Below are positions 38,658 to 48,800 of a DNA stretch of 64,000 nucleotides, piece by piece. The stretch lies in assembly GCF_008632335.1 (NCBI RefSeq), contig NZ_VWXX01000012.1, forward strand, positions 18,501-82,500, read 5' to 3'. The position numbers and the translations under genes are program-made. The DNA is from Thiohalocapsa marina. GTDB lineage: Bacteria; Pseudomonadota; Gammaproteobacteria; Chromatiales; Chromatiaceae. Within the stretch, counting starts at the first letter, position 1. The number at the start of each line of letters is the position of its first letter. A model generated the notes under the pieces. It had not been told where the DNA came from. It worked only from the letters and a program-made list of their open reading frames with translations, and did not search any database.

Positions 38658-39632
38658 ATGACGCTTGAGCGGGATGCGGCCATCTCGGAATCGTTCCCGG
38701 CGTCCATGCCGGAACCGTTGCGAGACTGGCTGCGGGTGCTGCGGTCCGCGAAGCAGAAGGCGCGTGTCCACGGTTATCGGCGCACGGTAACCAATGCCCG
38801 CGAATCCTGGGAACTGGCCACGCGGCGGTTCCTGACGGAGGTGCCGGAACTGCCCCAGGTGCGCGACGAGATCATCCCCGGGCCGGACTACCGGGTTCCG
38901 GTCCGGGTCTATCACCCGCAGCCGGACGAGGCGCTGCCGGTGCTGCTGTTCGTGCATGGCGGCGGTCATGTGGCCGGCGGGGTCAGCCTGTACGACCCCA
39001 TTGCGCGGAAACTGGCCCTGGCCGCCCGGCGGATCGTCGTTGCCATCGACTACCGGCTGGCCCCGGAGTGTCCCTATCCGGCCCAGCTGAAGGACACCCT
39101 GGCCAGCGCCAAGCGGGTGTTTCCGCTGCTGCAGCGTCTCGGCCTCGTCTACCAGCCGCGTCTGGCCTTGGTCGGCGACAGCGCCGGCGGGGCGCTGTGC
39201 GCAACGGTGTCGCACCTGGCGCAGTTCGAGCCGGGCATGCACATCGAACGTCAGATACTGATCTATCCCAGCCTCGACTACACCCTGTCCCAGCCCTCGG
39301 TGATGGAGCACGCCGAGGGCTATCTGCTCGAGCGCGAGCGCATTCTCTGGATGTTCGACGCGTATCTGCAGAACGCAGAGAACCGTCGCGCCATCTCGCC
39401 CCTGTTCATGGAACTGACGCCGGACTATCCGCCGACGCTTGTGCTGACCTGCGAGCTCTGTCCGTTGCGGGACGAGGGCAGCGTCTATGTGCAGCGCCTG
39501 CGCGAGGCCGGCATCGAGGCCGAACACCACTGCCTGTCTGGCATGATCCACGGGTTTCTCAACCTCGAGGGCCTGGCCCCCCTGGCCTGCCGACAGACCT
39601 ATGCGGCCGTCGGCGCCTTCCTCGGCCGATGA
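38658..39632 (+). CDS. HSL-family alpha/beta hydrolase, catalytic Asp replaced
   Basis: A 324-residue hormone-sensitive-lipase-type esterase fold. The oxyanion motif HGGG (100-103) and nucleophile Ser175 in GDSAGG are intact, as is His298 in MIHGF. The segment that normally reads DPLRDEG, carrying the catalytic Asp, reads CPLRDEG here (Cys268), so the canonical acid is missing; Glu266 is two residues before it. It follows the DUF3141 gene by 9 bp and is surely co-transcribed. It may be an altered esterase or a non-catalytic partner. Confidence 0.9.
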   Translation: MTLERDAAISESFPASMPEPLRDWLRVLRSAKQKARVHGYRRTVTNARESWELATRRFLTEVPELPQVRDEIIPGPDYRVPVRVYHPQPDEALPVLLFVHGGGHVAGGVSLYDPIARKLALAARRIVVAIDYRLAPECPYPAQLKDTLASAKRVFPLLQRLGLVYQPRLALVGDSAGGALCATVSHLAQFEPGMHIERQILIYPSLDYTLSQPSVMEHAEGYLLERERILWMFDAYLQNAENRRAISPLFMELTPDYPPTLVLTCELCPLRDEGSVYVQRLREAGIEAEHHCLSGMIHGFLNLEGLAPLACRQTYAAVGAFLGR

Positions 39633-39689
39633 GGCGACAGACTCGACGACGATGAAACTTTGACGCAGCGCATGAAGCAAGGGTCCAGC

Positions 39690-41735
39690 ATGAACAGAAG
39701 CCAGGCCGATTCCCGGCAGCCCGAAGATGCAGTCACGCCGAAGGCGAGCGGTCATCCGCTGCTGCAAGGACCGGAACGGCATGAGCCGAACCGCAGCAAG
39801 ATCGTGTCCGCGGCCGATGCGGTCCGCCTGATCCGTGACGGTGACACCGTTGTCAGCGGCGGATTCGTCGGCATTGGCTTTGCCGAGCACGTCGCGGCCG
39901 CGCTGGCCCGGCGTTTCACCGACACGGCGACACCGCGGGACCTGACCCTGGTCTACGCGGCGGGGCAGGGCGATGGCCGGGAGCGGGGCCTGAACCAGCT
40001 CGCGCAGCAGGGCCTGTTGCGACGTATCATCGGCGGCCACTGGGGCCTGGTGCCGGCGTTGCAGGCCATGGTCAACGCGGATCAGGTGGAAGGCTACAAC
40101 CTGCCCCAGGGCGTCATGGCGCATCTGTTTCGCGACATCGCCGCCGGCAAGCCCGGCACCCTGACCCGGGTCGGCCTGGAGACCTTCGTCGATCCGCGTC
40201 TGGGGGGCGGCAAGCTCAATGCGCGGACCACCGAGGACCTGGTGCGCGTGCTGGAACTGGACGGTGAGGACTACCTGTTCTACAAGGGCTTCCCCATCGA
40301 TGTCGCCATCGTCCGCGGCACCACCGCTGACCCCGACGGCAATGTCACCGTCGAGCGCGAGGCCCTGCTGCTGGAGTCCCTGGCGCTGGCGACGGCGGCG
40401 CACAACTCCGGTGGGCTGGTGATCGTCCAGGTGGAACGCATCGCCGACCGCCATACCCTGAATCCGCGGCAGGTGCGCATTCCAGGCATCCTGGTGGACT
40501 GCGTGGTGGTGGCGCCCCCGGAGCAGCACTGGCAGACCTTTGGCGAGCCCTACAACCCGGCCTTCAGCAGCGAGGTGCGGGTGCCGATGCAATCGATCCC
40601 GGCCTTGCCGCTGAATGCGCGCAAGGTCATCGCCCGCCGGGCGGCCTTCGAACTGCGGCCGAACGCCGTGGTGAACCTGGGCATCGGCATGCCCGAGGGC
40701 ATCGCCAACGTGGCCAACGAGGAGCACATCCTCGACTTCGTGACCCTGACCGCCGAGCCGGGGCTGATCGGCGGCCTGCCCGCGAGCGGTCTGAACTTCG
40801 GCGCCGGCACCAATATCGCCGCCTTGATCGATCAGCCCGCACAGTTCGACCTGTACGACGGCGGCGGGCTGGACCTGGCCTTCCTCGGCATGGCACAGGT
40901 CGACGCCGAGGGCAACGTCAATGTCAGCCGCTTCGGTCGGCGGCTGGCGGGCGCGGGGGGCTTCATCAACATCAGCCAGAATGCGAAAAAGCTGATCTTT
41001 GTCGGCACCTTCACCACGGCGAAGACCGCGCTCGGCATCGGCGACGGGCAACTCTGCATCGGCGACGGGGACGGCGGCGCCAAGTTCATCGCGCAGGTCG
41101 AGCAGGTCACCTTCAGCGGGGCGCGGGCGCGGCGCACGGGGCGTCCGGTGCTCTACATCACCGAGCGTTGCGTCTTCGAGATGAGACCCGACGGCGTCAC
41201 CCTGACCGAGATCGCTCCGGGTGTCGACCTGGAGCGAGACATCCTGGCGCACATGGGTTTCCGGCCCAGGATTGCCGACCCGCTGCGGGTCATGGACCCC
41301 AGGATCTTCGTCGACGCGCCCATGGGACTGGAGCGCGATCTGCTGGAGCTGCCGCTGGCGGAGCGCTTGGTCTATGACCCGGAGCGCAACCAGCTGTTCG
41401 TCAACTTCGAGGCCCTGGCGGTGAACGAGCCCGGTGATATCGGCCGCATCCGCGACGCCGTGGAGGCCCTGCTGAAGCCCCTGGGACGCAAGGTGGATAC
41501 CATCGTCAACTATGACAATTTCCGCCTCCGGCCCGATCTGACCGATGCCTACGCCGACATGGTCCGGTATCTGGTGGACCGCTACTACGCGGGCATCACG
41601 CGCTACTCCACCAGCGCCTTCCTGCGCATGAAGCTGGGTGAGTCACTCTCCCTGCACGGCCTGGAGCCGAACCTCTACGCCAGCCGGGACGAGGCCCGGC
41701 AGCGCATGTCCGGCGGACCCGCCGCCGGGCGCTGA
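39690..41735 (+). CDS. Acyl-CoA:acetate/3-ketoacid CoA-transferase (fused subunits, C-terminal extension)
   Basis: A 681-residue class I CoA-transferase with alpha and beta halves fused. The first half has [16 protein letters not shown]; the second has [17 protein letters not shown] and the catalytic Glu (about residue 356) in [13 protein letters not shown]. About 150 extra residues after [14 protein letters not shown] form an additional domain ([35 protein letters not shown]) not found in E. coli AtoDA. The frame opens with TTG at 39660, but ATG 39690 has AAGGG 7 nt upstream and is preferred. It could move CoA between acetate/propionate and hydroxy- or ketoacids in this cluster. Confidence 0.92.
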   Translation: MNRSQADSRQPEDAVTPKASGHPLLQGPERHEPNRSKIVSAADAVRLIRDGDTVVSGGFVGIGFAEHVAAALARRFTDTATPRDLTLVYAAGQGDGRERGLNQLAQQGLLRRIIGGHWGLVPALQAMVNADQVEGYNLPQGVMAHLFRDIAAGKPGTLTRVGLETFVDPRLGGGKLNARTTEDLVRVLELDGEDYLFYKGFPIDVAIVRGTTADPDGNVTVEREALLLESLALATAAHNSGGLVIVQVERIADRHTLNPRQVRIPGILVDCVVVAPPEQHWQTFGEPYNPAFSSEVRVPMQSIPALPLNARKVIARRAAFELRPNAVVNLGIGMPEGIANVANEEHILDFVTLTAEPGLIGGLPASGLNFGAGTNIAALIDQPAQFDLYDGGGLDLAFLGMAQVDAEGNVNVSRFGRRLAGAGGFINISQNAKKLIFVGTFTTAKTALGIGDGQLCIGDGDGGAKFIAQVEQVTFSGARARRTGRPVLYITERCVFEMRPDGVTLTEIAPGVDLERDILAHMGFRPRIADPLRVMDPRIFVDAPMGLERDLLELPLAERLVYDPERNQLFVNFEALAVNEPGDIGRIRDAVEALLKPLGRKVDTIVNYDNFRLRPDLTDAYADMVRYLVDRYYAGITRYSTSAFLRMKLGESLSLHGLEPNLYASRDEARQRMSGGPAAGR

Positions 41736-41866
41736 ACGCGTCCGCCGGCCGCAGAGTCCTTCTCCAACTCCGGCGGCCGATGCTGGCTGCCGGTTCCGGT
41801 AGATGGCCTGGCTACTGAACGCGTCGGGACAATCGGAGTCCGTTTGCAGCGGTTATACTCCGGGCC

Positions 41867-44038
41867 ATGACCGCCCTCGTGATTGCCGAAAAGCCCAGTG
41901 TCGCCCGGGACATCGCGCGTGTGCTCGGTGCCACCGGGCGCGGCACCGGATGCCTGCGCGGCAACGGCTGGTGCGTGACCTGGGCGCTGGGGCATCTGGT
42001 GCACTTCGCCGAGCCGGATGACTATGGAGCCAATGGGGGTGCCGGCAGGGGCGCCGACTGGTCCGGCCGCTGGAGCATGGCGCAGCTGCCGATGATCCCG
42101 GCGCGGTGGAAGCTGCGCACGGACAAGCGCACGCAGGACCAGTTTCGGATCGTCAAGGCCCTGCTGACCGCCGCCGACACCGAGCGCGTCGTCTGCGCGA
42201 CGGACGCGGGACGCGAAGGCGAGCTGATCTTCCGCCTCATCATGGCGCACGCCCGCTGCCGCAAGCCGGTGCAGCGGCTGTGGATCTCCAGTCTCACCGA
42301 CGAGGCCATCCGCGCGGGCTTCGCCCACTTGCGACCCGGTGCTGACTATGACGCCCTGGCTGCCGCCGCGCGCGCCCGCGCCCAGGCCGACTGGCTGGTG
42401 GGCATGAACCTGACCCGCGCCTATACCGTTCGCAACCGGGGCTTGTACACCGTCGGTCGGGTGCAGACGCCGACCCTGGCCATGATCGTTGCACGCGATG
42501 CCGCCATCGCGGGCTTTACCAAGGCGTATTTCTATGAGTTGAAGGCCCGTCTGGCAGAGGGCTTCGATGCCCGCTATGTCGAGGACGGCGAGACGCGCCT
42601 CGACAAGAAGGAGCATGCCGAACGGCGCCTGCGCGAGATCGCCCAGGCCATCGAGCCACATCGTACGGGCACCGTGGTGGCTGTGGACAAGAAGGTCCGC
42701 AACAACCGCCCGCCGCCGCTTTATGATCTGACCACGCTGCAGCGCGACGCCAACCGCCGCCACGGCTTCACTGCTGCCCGGGTGCTGGAACTGGCGCAGG
42801 CCCTGTATGAGCAGCACAAGCTCATCAGTTACCCGCGCACCGAGAGTCGCCATATCGGCGAAGACATGCTGCCGCAACTGCCGCAGATCCTGCAGGCGGT
42901 CGACCACCCCCTGGCCGCCGAGGCCGAGCAGCGGCTGGCGGCTGGTCATCGTCTCGGCAAGCTCTATGTGGACAAGACCAAGCTTACGGATCATCACGCC
43001 ATCCTGCCCACCGCTCGGCGTCCGTCGGCGGGGTTGCCGGAGCCGTTGCGCAAGATCTATGACCTGGTCGCGGCGCGCTTCGTCGGCGTGTTCCTGCCGG
43101 ACCAGCGGGTCGAGGAGACCCTGGTCAAGCTGGACATTGGTGGTGCGAGCTTCATCGCCCGCGGGTCGGTGGAGCTGGAGCCGGGCTGGAAGCGTGTGGG
43201 GCCGCGGCGGCAGCCACCACTGGCCGGGCCGGCCCCATCGGGGGCAACCGTGCCGGGCGCCGAGACTGCCGCTGAGTCAAGCGCCCTGCCGCCGTTGCAA
43301 AAGGGTCAGAGCGTGCATGTGGACGGCCTGGAGGTGGTCGAAAAGGAGACGCAGCCGCCGCGGCCCTATGACGATGCAACCCTCTTGAACGCCATGAAGC
43401 ACGCCGGACGCGACATCGACGACGACGCGCTGGCGGCGGCCATGAAGGGCTCCGGTCTGGGCACCCCGGCCACCCGCGCCGCGATCATCGAGAAGCTGCT
43501 GCGCACCGGCTACATCGAGCGCCAGCGCAAGCAGTTGCGGGCCACCGACAAGGGCAGGGCGCTGATCGCGCTGGTGGCCGAGCCCCTGCGCAGCGTCGAA
43601 CTCACCGCCGCCTGGGAGCAGCGGCTGCAGGAGATCGAGCAGGGCGCGGCCGATGCGGACGGCTTCTACGCAGACATCTGTACCCTGGTGCGCGATCTGG
43701 TGGCCGATGTGGCTCGGGTGGTTCGCGTGGCCCAGGGGGTAGCCGCGCCGCCCGCGGAGCACGGCGGCGCGCCCGAAGCGCGCGACGATCCGCCGGCCAC
43801 GGCGGACTCCCTGCGGGCGCAGCCGCTGGGCTGTCCCAGGTGCCGCCAGGGACAGCTCATCGAGGGACGGCGTGCCTTCGGCTGCAATCGCTGGCGCGAA
43901 GGCTGCGACTACATCGTGCCCAAGGTCGTCGACGGCCATCGGCTCACGGACCGTGAACTGCGCCTGCTGGTCCGGCAACAACTGGCGGACCCACCGCTCG
44001 GTGCCGCTTGCAGTCCGCGCGGCCCGCTGTCAGAGTGA
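41867..44038 (+). CDS. topB: DNA topoisomerase III
   Basis: A 723-residue type IA topoisomerase that decatenates and relaxes negatively supercoiled DNA. The toprim metal site is ATDAGREGELIFR (111-123); the catalytic Tyr322 is in LISYPRTESRHIGEDM, near E. coli Tyr328. GRVQTPTLAMIV is the usual bridge motif. The C-terminus adds a zinc-finger-like CPRC...C...GC module (from LGCPRCRQGQLIEGR), longer than E. coli TopB. A TATACT -10-like box lies at 41854-41859. GNAT and apbE genes follow closely. Confidence 0.96.
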   Translation: MTALVIAEKPSVARDIARVLGATGRGTGCLRGNGWCVTWALGHLVHFAEPDDYGANGGAGRGADWSGRWSMAQLPMIPARWKLRTDKRTQDQFRIVKALLTAADTERVVCATDAGREGELIFRLIMAHARCRKPVQRLWISSLTDEAIRAGFAHLRPGADYDALAAAARARAQADWLVGMNLTRAYTVRNRGLYTVGRVQTPTLAMIVARDAAIAGFTKAYFYELKARLAEGFDARYVEDGETRLDKKEHAERRLREIAQAIEPHRTGTVVAVDKKVRNNRPPPLYDLTTLQRDANRRHGFTAARVLELAQALYEQHKLISYPRTESRHIGEDMLPQLPQILQAVDHPLAAEAEQRLAAGHRLGKLYVDKTKLTDHHAILPTARRPSAGLPEPLRKIYDLVAARFVGVFLPDQRVEETLVKLDIGGASFIARGSVELEPGWKRVGPRRQPPLAGPAPSGATVPGAETAAESSALPPLQKGQSVHVDGLEVVEKETQPPRPYDDATLLNAMKHAGRDIDDDALAAAMKGSGLGTPATRAAIIEKLLRTGYIERQRKQLRATDKGRALIALVAEPLRSVELTAAWEQRLQEIEQGAADADGFYADICTLVRDLVADVARVVRVAQGVAAPPAEHGGAPEARDDPPATADSLRAQPLGCPRCRQGQLIEGRRAFGCNRWREGCDYIVPKVVDGHRLTDRELRLLVRQQLADPPLGAACSPRGPLSE

Positions 44039-44042
44039 GTGC

Positions 44043-44684
44043 ATGAGCACAGACACAATCCGACTGGTCCGCGTTGCCGGTGCCGACCTCGAACGTCAGA
44101 TCCCCGAACTGGCGCGACTGCGCATTCAGGTGTTTCGGGATTTTCCGTACCTGTACGACGGCGACCTGACCTATGAGGCGGACTATCTCCGCACCTACAG
44201 CCAGGCCCGGGGCAGCGTGGTGGTGCTGGCGCTGGATGCCGATCGGGTGGTCGGCGCCGCCACGGCCCTGCCGCTGACCGAGGAGATGGACGAGGTGCAG
44301 GCGCCGTTTCTGGCGGCGGGGTACGATCCCGCCGGGGTGTTCTATCTGGGCGAGTCGGTGCTGTTGCCGGCGTATCGCGGTCGCGGCATCGGCGTGCGCT
44401 TCTTCCAGGAGCGCGAGGCCCATGCCCGGACGCTGGCGGCAGACCCCGGCACAGGCTTCGGCCCCTGGCGGTGGTACAGCTTCTGCGCCGTGGAGCGTGC
44501 CGCGGACGATCCGCGCCGCCCCGCCGATTACGTGCCGCTGGACGCCTTCTGGCAACATCGGGGCTATCGCCGTCACCCGGAACTGCGGACGACCTTTGCC
44601 TGGCAGGAACTGGGCGAAACGGGCCAGTCGCCAAAGCCCATGGTGTTCTGGCTCAAGCCGACCGGCGGGCAGTCGGACCGATGA
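44043..44684 (+). CDS. GNAT-family N-acetyltransferase
   Basis: A 213-residue protein. The acetyl-CoA-binding block is FYLGESVLLPAYRGRGIGVRFF, containing the R/Q-x-x-G-x-G/A motif as YRGRGIG. The start IRLVRVAGADLERQIPELARLRIQVFRDFPYLYDGD and the end GYRRHPELRTTFAWQELGE are typical of a proteobacterial GNAT subgroup, but the acceptor is unknown. It begins 4 bp after the topB stop, and its TGA overlaps the apbE start as ATGA, so topB-GNAT-apbE form one transcription unit. Confidence 0.9.
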   Translation: MSTDTIRLVRVAGADLERQIPELARLRIQVFRDFPYLYDGDLTYEADYLRTYSQARGSVVVLALDADRVVGAATALPLTEEMDEVQAPFLAAGYDPAGVFYLGESVLLPAYRGRGIGVRFFQEREAHARTLAADPGTGFGPWRWYSFCAVERAADDPRRPADYVPLDAFWQHRGYRRHPELRTTFAWQELGETGQSPKPMVFWLKPTGGQSDR

Positions 44685-45751
44685 GGCCGTTGCAGTCCGG
44701 CCTGATCCGCGGCAATGTTCCGGCGCTGATCGTCGCCTTGGCGCTGCTGCTGTCTGCTTGCGGCGAGCAGTCACCGGCGGTGAACTCGCGCTTCAAGGCC
44801 TTCGGCACCAGTGTCGACCTGACCCTGCTGCAGGTGGCGCCGGAGCGGGCGGAGCAGGCGGTGGAGACCATCCGCCAGGACTTTGCCGCGCTGGAGCGGG
44901 ACCTGCAGGTGTGGGGGGATGGGCAAATGGCCCGCGTGAACCGCCTGCTGCCCACTGGCGAGGCCTTCGAGGCGCCGGTGACGGTGCTGCCCCTGGTGCA
45001 TCTGAGCCAGCGCTACGCCGAGCTCACCGATGATCTGTTCAATCCGGCCATCGGCAAGCTGATCGCCCTCTGGGGTTTCAATGTCGAGGTGCCCGAGGGC
45101 ATGCGCCCGCCGCCGGAACCTGCCATTGCGCAGTTGCTGGAGGCGGACCCGCGGATGTCCGACATCGAGATCGATATCCTGCAGGTGCGCGGCAACAACG
45201 CGGCGCTGCGACTGGATTTCTCGCCCATCATCCCGGCCTATGCCATCGATCTGGCGGTGGCGCGGCTGCGCGAACTGGATGTGCGGCACGCCATGATCAA
45301 GATCGGCGCCGATCTGCGTGCCATCGGGGATCGCAGCGACCAGCCCTGGCGCATCCCGGTGCGCCGGGGCGGCAGCGGCGGCGTCTTTGCCACGCTGAAC
45401 ATCGAGGGCGACGAAAGCGTGGCCACCCGCACCGCTCAGGACCGGGACTGGATCCACGACGGCGTCACCTATCACCCGATCCTGGATCCGCGTAGCGGGC
45501 GCCCGGCCCGCGGCGTGCAAGCGGTGACCGTGGTCCATCCGGAGGCCACGGTGGCCGCAGCGGCGGCGGTGGCGCTGTTCGTCGCCGGCCCGGATGGCTG
45601 GCACGACATCGCCCGGTCGCTAGGCATCCGCTACGCGCTGTTGGTGGATGACGACGGGCGGGTGCACTTGAACCCCGGGTTTCGCGACCGCCTGACCATC
45701 CTGGATCGCGAGGCGCCGCTGGTGCTGTCACCACCGCTGGCGTCGCCCTGA
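44681..45751 (+). CDS. apbE: FAD:protein FMN transferase, lipoprotein
   Basis: ApbE attaches FMN covalently to threonine residues of periplasmic flavoproteins such as NqrB/NqrC and RnfG. The 356-residue protein has a lipoprotein signal with lipobox LSAC (Cys27), then SRFKAFGTSVDLTLL, the FNPAIGKLIALWGF block, HAMIKIGADLRAIGD and THE YHPILDPRSGRPARGV metal/FAD-binding region. It overlaps the GNAT stop by ATGA. No nqr or rnf gene is in the window. Confidence 0.94.
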   Translation: MRPLQSGLIRGNVPALIVALALLLSACGEQSPAVNSRFKAFGTSVDLTLLQVAPERAEQAVETIRQDFAALERDLQVWGDGQMARVNRLLPTGEAFEAPVTVLPLVHLSQRYAELTDDLFNPAIGKLIALWGFNVEVPEGMRPPPEPAIAQLLEADPRMSDIEIDILQVRGNNAALRLDFSPIIPAYAIDLAVARLRELDVRHAMIKIGADLRAIGDRSDQPWRIPVRRGGSGGVFATLNIEGDESVATRTAQDRDWIHDGVTYHPILDPRSGRPARGVQAVTVVHPEATVAAAAAVALFVAGPDGWHDIARSLGIRYALLVDDDGRVHLNPGFRDRLTILDREAPLVLSPPLASP

Positions 45752-45814
45752 CGTCGTCCTGACCGCCGCTTCGCGCGACAGGACATCCGCAGCACAGCCA
45801 TCCGGGGCGCAGCG

Positions 45815-45862
45815 TCCCGTTCCCGAGTCCTCCCGTTCCCGAGTCCTCCCGTTCCCGAGTCC
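45815..45862 (+). repeat. Three perfect 16-bp tandem repeats before lhr
   Basis: TCCCGTTCCCGAGTCC occurs three times head to tail without a mismatch, and the ATG of lhr follows 2 bp later. The tract occupies the place where a Shine-Dalgarno would be; none is visible. Unit length is not a multiple of three, so unit loss or gain would not affect lhr coding but would alter its leader. Confidence 0.9.
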
Positions 45863-45864
45863 TC

Positions 45865-48800
45865 ATGGAATTGTTCAGCCCCGCCACCCGGCACTGGTTC
45901 CGGCAGCATTTCGACGGTGCCACCGAGGCGCAGACCGCCGGCTGGCCGGTCATCGCCGCCGGCGATCATGTGCTCATCACCGCGCCGACGGGCAGCGGCA
46001 AGACCCTGGCCGCCTTCCTGTGGTCCATCGACCGGCTCATGCGCGTGCCCGCGGGGCCGGAATCGGCCGCATCCGGCGACGCAACCGGCCCGTCCGGCGC
46101 AACCGGTAAACCCGGTGCGTCCGGCACCCGCGTGCTCTATATCTCGCCGCTGAAGGCCCTGGTCTACGACATCGAACGCAACCTGCGCGCGCCGCTGGCC
46201 GGCATCGCCCGTTCGGCGGCACTGCTCGGCGAGCCCTGTGCGCCGCCCCGGGTGGCGATCCGCACCGGCGACACCTCAGCCCGGGAACGCCAGCAACAAC
46301 TCAAGGAGCCGGCGGAGATCCTGGTCACCACGCCGGAATCGTTGTACCTGCTGCTGGGCTCCCGGGCGGCGGAGAACCTGCGCCGGGTGGACACGGTGAT
46401 CGTCGACGAGGTGCATGCCCTGGCGGCCACCAAGCGCGGCGCGCATCTGGCGCTGTCGCTGGAGCGGCTGGCGTTGCTCTGCGAGCAGGATCCGCAGCGC
46501 ATCGGCCTGTCCGCGACGGTGAAGCCCCTGGCCGAGGCCGCCTGCTGGCTGGGCGGCGACCGCCCGGTGCGCGTGGTGGACGCCGCCGCGCCGCCGCGCC
46601 TGGACCTGCGGGTCACGGTGCCGGTGGCGGACATGGAGCGGCCGCCGTCGACACCGGACCCGGATCCGAACCATGGCGGCGGCCCCATCCTGGGCGAACT
46701 CTACGCCCGCGAGGTGGCGCGTCCGCCGGCGAAGAAGGGCATGTGGTCGGCCATCTACCCGGCGCTGCTGGACGAGATCCTGGGGCATCGCTCCACCATT
46801 GTCTTCGTCAACAGCCGCGGGCTGTGCGAGCGGCTGTGCCGGCGCCTGAACGAGGTGGCCGCCGGGGAAGACGTGCTGGATGCTATCGGCCCCGGGCTCG
46901 GTTTGGACTCTGGCGCGACGCCGGCGGACACGGCGATCGGCGATGACGCTCCGGTGGAGCTGGTGCGCGCCCATCACGGCAGCGTCAGCCACGAGCGGCG
47001 CGCCGAGATCGAGGACGGTCTCAAGCGCGGTACGCTCAGGGCCATCGTCGCCACCAGTTCGCTGGAGATGGGCATCGACATGGGCGGCGTGGACCAGGTG
47101 CTGCTGGTGGAGTCGCCGGGTTCGGTGGCGCGGGGGCTGCAGCGGGTCGGGCGTGCGGGCCATGGCGTCGGTGAGGTCAGCAGCGGGCGCATCTTTCCGA
47201 AGTTTCGCGGCGACCTGCTCGAATGCGCGGTCATTGCCGCACGCATGCTGGAGGGGGAACTGGAGCCGTTTCGCATGCCGCGCAATGCGCTGGACGTGCT
47301 GGCCCAGCAGATCGCCGCCCATTGCGTCGGCGCCGACCGCAGCGTCGACGATATCCGGCAGCTGGTGAATCGCGCCGGTCCCTACCGCGAACTCGGCCGC
47401 GGCACCCTGGAGGCGGTGCTGGACATGCTTTCGGGGCGCTTTCCGTCCAGCGACTTCGCCGACCTCAAGCCGCTGCTGGCCTGGGACCGAGCCAGTGACC
47501 GCCTCAGCGCGCGCAAGGGCACGCCCATGATCACCCGCCTGAACGCCGGCACCATCCCGGATCGGGGCAACTATGCCGTGCACCTGGGCGGCGACGGCCC
47601 GCGCATCGGTGAGCTGGACGAGGAAATGGTGTTCGAGACCCGCGCCGGGGAGTGCATCCTGCTGGGCGCGTCGAGCTGGCGGGTGGAGGAGATCACCCGT
47701 GATCGCGTGATTGTCTCGCCGGCGCCGGGGGAACCGGGCAAGCTGCCGTTCTGGCGCGGCGACGGTCCGGGGCGGCCGGTGGAACTGGGCCGTGCCATCG
47801 GTGCCTTCTGCCGGCGGGTGGAACGGCTCAAGGGCGAGGCGGCGGCGGACTGGATCCGGCAGCAGACGCCGCTGGACGACTTTGCCGCCGGCAATCTGGC
47901 GGCCTACATCCAGGAGCAGCGGCAGGCCACCGGCGTGGTGCCCAGCGACCGGACCATCGTTGTCGAGCGCTTCCGCGACGAGCTGGGCGACTGGCGCGTC
48001 TGCATCCTGACGCCCTTCGGCGCCCGCATCCACGCCCCCTGGGCCATGGCCCTGCAGTGGCAGCTGGAGCGCCGCGAGGGCTTCGAGGTGCAGGTGATGT
48101 ACACCAACGACGGCATCGTGCTGCGCCTGACGGACGGCGAGGCGCTGCCGGATCTGGACGCCCTGCTGCCGCCGCCGGACGAGGTGGAAGAGCGCATCAC
48201 CGAGCAACTGGCGGACACCTCGCTGTTCGCCAGCCTGTTCCGCGAGAACGCCGGCCGCGCCCTGCTGATGCCGCGTCGTTCCGCTCGGGGTCGCCAGCCC
48301 CTGTGGGCGCAGCGGCTCAAGGCACAGAACCTGCTCGCGGTGGTGCGCCGCTATCCGGGCTTTCCGGTGGTGCTGGAGACCTACCGCCAGGCCCTGAGCG
48401 ACGTGTTCGACCTGACCGGGCTGAAGACGCTGCTGGGTGCCGTCCGCTCCCGCAGCATCCGCGTTCACGAGGTGGAGACGCAGAGCGCATCGCCGTTCGC
48501 CCGCTCGCTGGTGTTCGCCTATGTGGCCGCCTACATCTACGAACAGGACGCGCCCCTGGCGGAGCGTCGCGCCCAGGCCCTGACCCTGGATCGCGGGCTG
48601 CTGGCGGAACTGTTGGGCCAGGCGGAGCTGCGCGAGCTGATCGATCCGCGGGTGCTGGACGAGCTGGAGGCGGAGCTGGCGCACCTGGACCCGGAGCGCC
48701 GCGCCCGCGATGCCGACGAACTGCACGATCTGCTGCGCCGATTGGGCGACCTGACCGACGCCGAACTGGCCGGGCGCAGCACGGAACCACCAGCGGGCTG

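Noticed and set aside
37608..41252. A 1214-codon minus-strand open frame opposite the DUF3141, HSL and CoA-transferase genes
   Set aside because: The plus-strand genes carry full catalytic motifs; the antisense translation is low-complexity His/Gln/Arg-rich text with no motif.
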